Under the pieces are notes generated by a model. It did no database searches. It saw only the letters and a list, made by a program, of their open reading frames with translations, and was not told the origin of the DNA. DNA of 21,160 nucleotides, from positions 1-21,160 of IMG/VR virus record IMGVR_UViG_3300027870_000022; one strand, 5' to 3'. Below, one piece after another: positions 18,877-21,160 of this stretch; the stretch's first letter is position 1, and each line of letters starts with the position of its first letter. The DNA is from a virus. Made by a program: the position numbers and the translations under genes.

Positions 18877-19851
18877 CTACCACTGCCGGAGGGGGATGCC
18901 TGATGGCCAAATCCGTTCCGCGGGGTTTTCGACTCCTGCCTCTGCAAGAAGTACAGCGAAGGCATCAAAAGTGACGAAGGGGTCCTCCGTCGGACCAATG
19001 ATTAACCTGTAAAGTAGGTCCGGAATTGCTGCGCCGTTTAGGCCGTGTTCGATATCGTTCACCAGCGGGAGCTTCTGAATTACTTGTGGGACGCCCCGCA
19101 CAGTCTGGACAAATGGAATGACGACGGGCGAGCGCGCGACGTTCGGTGAATAAATGACGCGCCATTCGCGTTCTTCGCTGAACGCGGGATGCTTAGTGCA
19201 CAGTACCGTAAAGCGAAGGACCATAAACATCATGTCTCGGATTGCTTCCGCCGGGACTAGTTCAAATGCGTCGCGCTTAGCGATTATCCCGTCCGCAGTC
19301 CGGTCGAATTGCTGTTCCACCATTTCGGTATCGCCATAGAACACTGGGGCAGAGTAGGCATGAAGGTTGTCGGTCTCAGTCTCAAAAGGCGTGCGATTGA
19401 GAACCAAAGCGACGCCATTGCGACCGCCGTAGGCCCGCCACATCGATAAGCGACCAAGATTATCCTCGTCAGGCCAGTGTTCTGACAGGCTAGTCAGGAA
19501 AGTGTTATTCTCGAGATCTCGCTGCCACGACGTAAAGAGGGTTTCGATGTCGGTGATGATGCCCGGATACAAGCCCTCGAGAACAGCCTTCAACTTCTCG
19601 CCGCCGGGGGCTTTCCATGCATCGAAAACACACTTTTTGCCGTGATGTATTTCCGAGAAATCATTCATGGTGATCGCGTTTCGCATCCAGACCGCCTTGT
19701 TCTGGATGATGCTCATTGCGACCTCTGCGGAGGTGTAGTGAGCGAAGCGAACGTTATTTTCGATAACCTCGTCACGTCGCTGCACAGCGTCAGTGAGGAA
19801 GATCGAATTTAATAGGCGGACCATTTCCGCTTCTTCTTCTTCCGCGCCCAT
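18877..19851 (-). CDS. DUF2971 family protein, 324 aa
   Basis: The protein shows the DUF2971 layout: VRFAHYTSAEVAMSIIQNKAVW, RNAITMNDFSEIHHG, FLTSLSEHW, LSMWRAYGGRNGVALVLN, FTVLCTKHPAFSEEREWRVIY, and a basic/hydrophobic end (LLYRLIIGPTED). GGGGAG lies just before the ATG at 19851. Its base composition is visibly lower in G+C than the phage genes or acs, suggesting recent transfer. DUF2971 proteins have no settled biochemistry but are frequent in accessory and defence-rich regions. It lies outside the putative att, so it is either cargo of an older insertion or a separate island gene. A weak promoter (TTGGTC-N18-TGTTAG) may lie upstream. Confidence 0.82.
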   Translation of the reverse strand: MGAEEEEAEMVRLLNSIFLTDAVQRRDEVIENNVRFAHYTSAEVAMSIIQNKAVWMRNAITMNDFSEIHHGKKCVFDAWKAPGGEKLKAVLEGLYPGIITDIETLFTSWQRDLENNTFLTSLSEHWPDEDNLGRLSMWRAYGGRNGVALVLNRTPFETETDNLHAYSAPVFYGDTEMVEQQFDRTADGIIAKRDAFELVPAEAIRDMMFMVLRFTVLCTKHPAFSEEREWRVIYSPNVARSPVVIPFVQTVRGVPQVIQKLPLVNDIEHGLNGAAIPDLLYRLIIGPTEDPFVTFDAFAVLLAEAGVENPAERIWPSGIPLRQW

Positions 19852-19936
19852 TCTGCTCCCCGAAAGACCCCAGGGCAGCCTAACATGCAGAAGCTCGAAA
19901 CTCGACCAAACGTAGATTTTGCTACGCGGCCAAGAA

Positions 19937-19955
19937 GGCCGACGCGAGCTCGGCC
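19937..19955 (-). terminator. Possible terminator of acs
   Basis: GGCCGA (19937-19942) pairs with TCGGCC (19950-19955) over a 7-base loop. On the minus strand the hairpin is followed by TTCTT. It lies 17 bases beyond the acs stop. The stem is short and the U-run interrupted, so this is a modest candidate. Confidence 0.4.
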
Positions 19956-19971
19956 AAATAGGCGTGCCGCC

Positions 19972-21160
<1,189 letters not shown>

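Noticed and set aside
18545-19012. Plus-strand open frame of 155 codons after the att candidate, considered as an integrase remnant
   Set aside because: Translation is Arg/Gly/Ser-rich without the tyrosine recombinase residues, and its 3' part is antisense to the DUF2971 gene.

Overview
The window is most of the early half of a temperate phage genome (prophage) in a high-GC alphaproteobacterium, followed by a short host flank. Three things point to Caulobacteraceae, probably Brevundimonas or a relative. The phage carries GcrA-type cell-cycle regulators, which are known only from alphaproteobacteria. GANTC sites cluster in an early promoter region. The host gene at the right edge is an alphaproteobacterial-looking acetyl-CoA synthetase. 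The genus is an inference and no search was run.

Layout. (1) 1-5935, minus strand: a leftward early operon, read from right to left. It runs Cro/YdaS-like HTH protein, small unknown, CII-like protein, three small unknowns (one with an RMF-like tail), RuvC-like resolvase, GcrA-like regulator, a GP88-like/winged-helix/GcrA-tail fusion, two small unknowns, and an MT-A70 adenine methyltransferase cut by the window edge. (2) 5936-7296: the immunity region. It holds a short non-cleavable-type repressor (6029-6418) that starts directly after an operator, a small exported protein overlapping its end, one opposing small gene, and two control regions that carry four copies of the same 17-bp imperfect palindrome. 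(3) 7297-18391, plus strand: a rightward operon of about 25 tightly overlapping genes. It covers two small membrane proteins, a YqaJ-type exonuclease with a conserved unknown partner, a DUF968-like nuclease, an ASCH-like protein, a C5 cytosine methyltransferase, a TGT/DpdA-like protein, an RlmN/Cfr-like radical SAM protein, many small unknowns, and a terminal excisionase-like HTH protein. (4) 18392-18876: no convincing gene. It contains a sequence like the 3' end of a tRNA-Ser gene, the best candidate for the right attachment site. (5) 18877-21160: a lower-GC DUF2971 gene and the 3' part of acs, both on the minus strand.

How the parts fit. The layout is a mirror image of lambda. The repressor plus an accessory gene (in the rex position) sits between two operator regions. 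One drives a cro-cII-type operon to the left. The other drives an exo...xis operon to the right. In lambda, int and att follow xis; here the putative att follows but no integrase is visible. The most interesting content is the block 11981-14911 (C5 methyltransferase, DpdA-like transglycosylase, RlmN/Cfr-like methyltransferase), a candidate nucleic-acid modification cassette. Next are the exonuclease partner at 9074-9937 and the two neighbouring GcrA-type proteins. No terminase, capsid, tail, helicase, primase, lysis or integrase gene is visible; those would have to lie to the left of the window.
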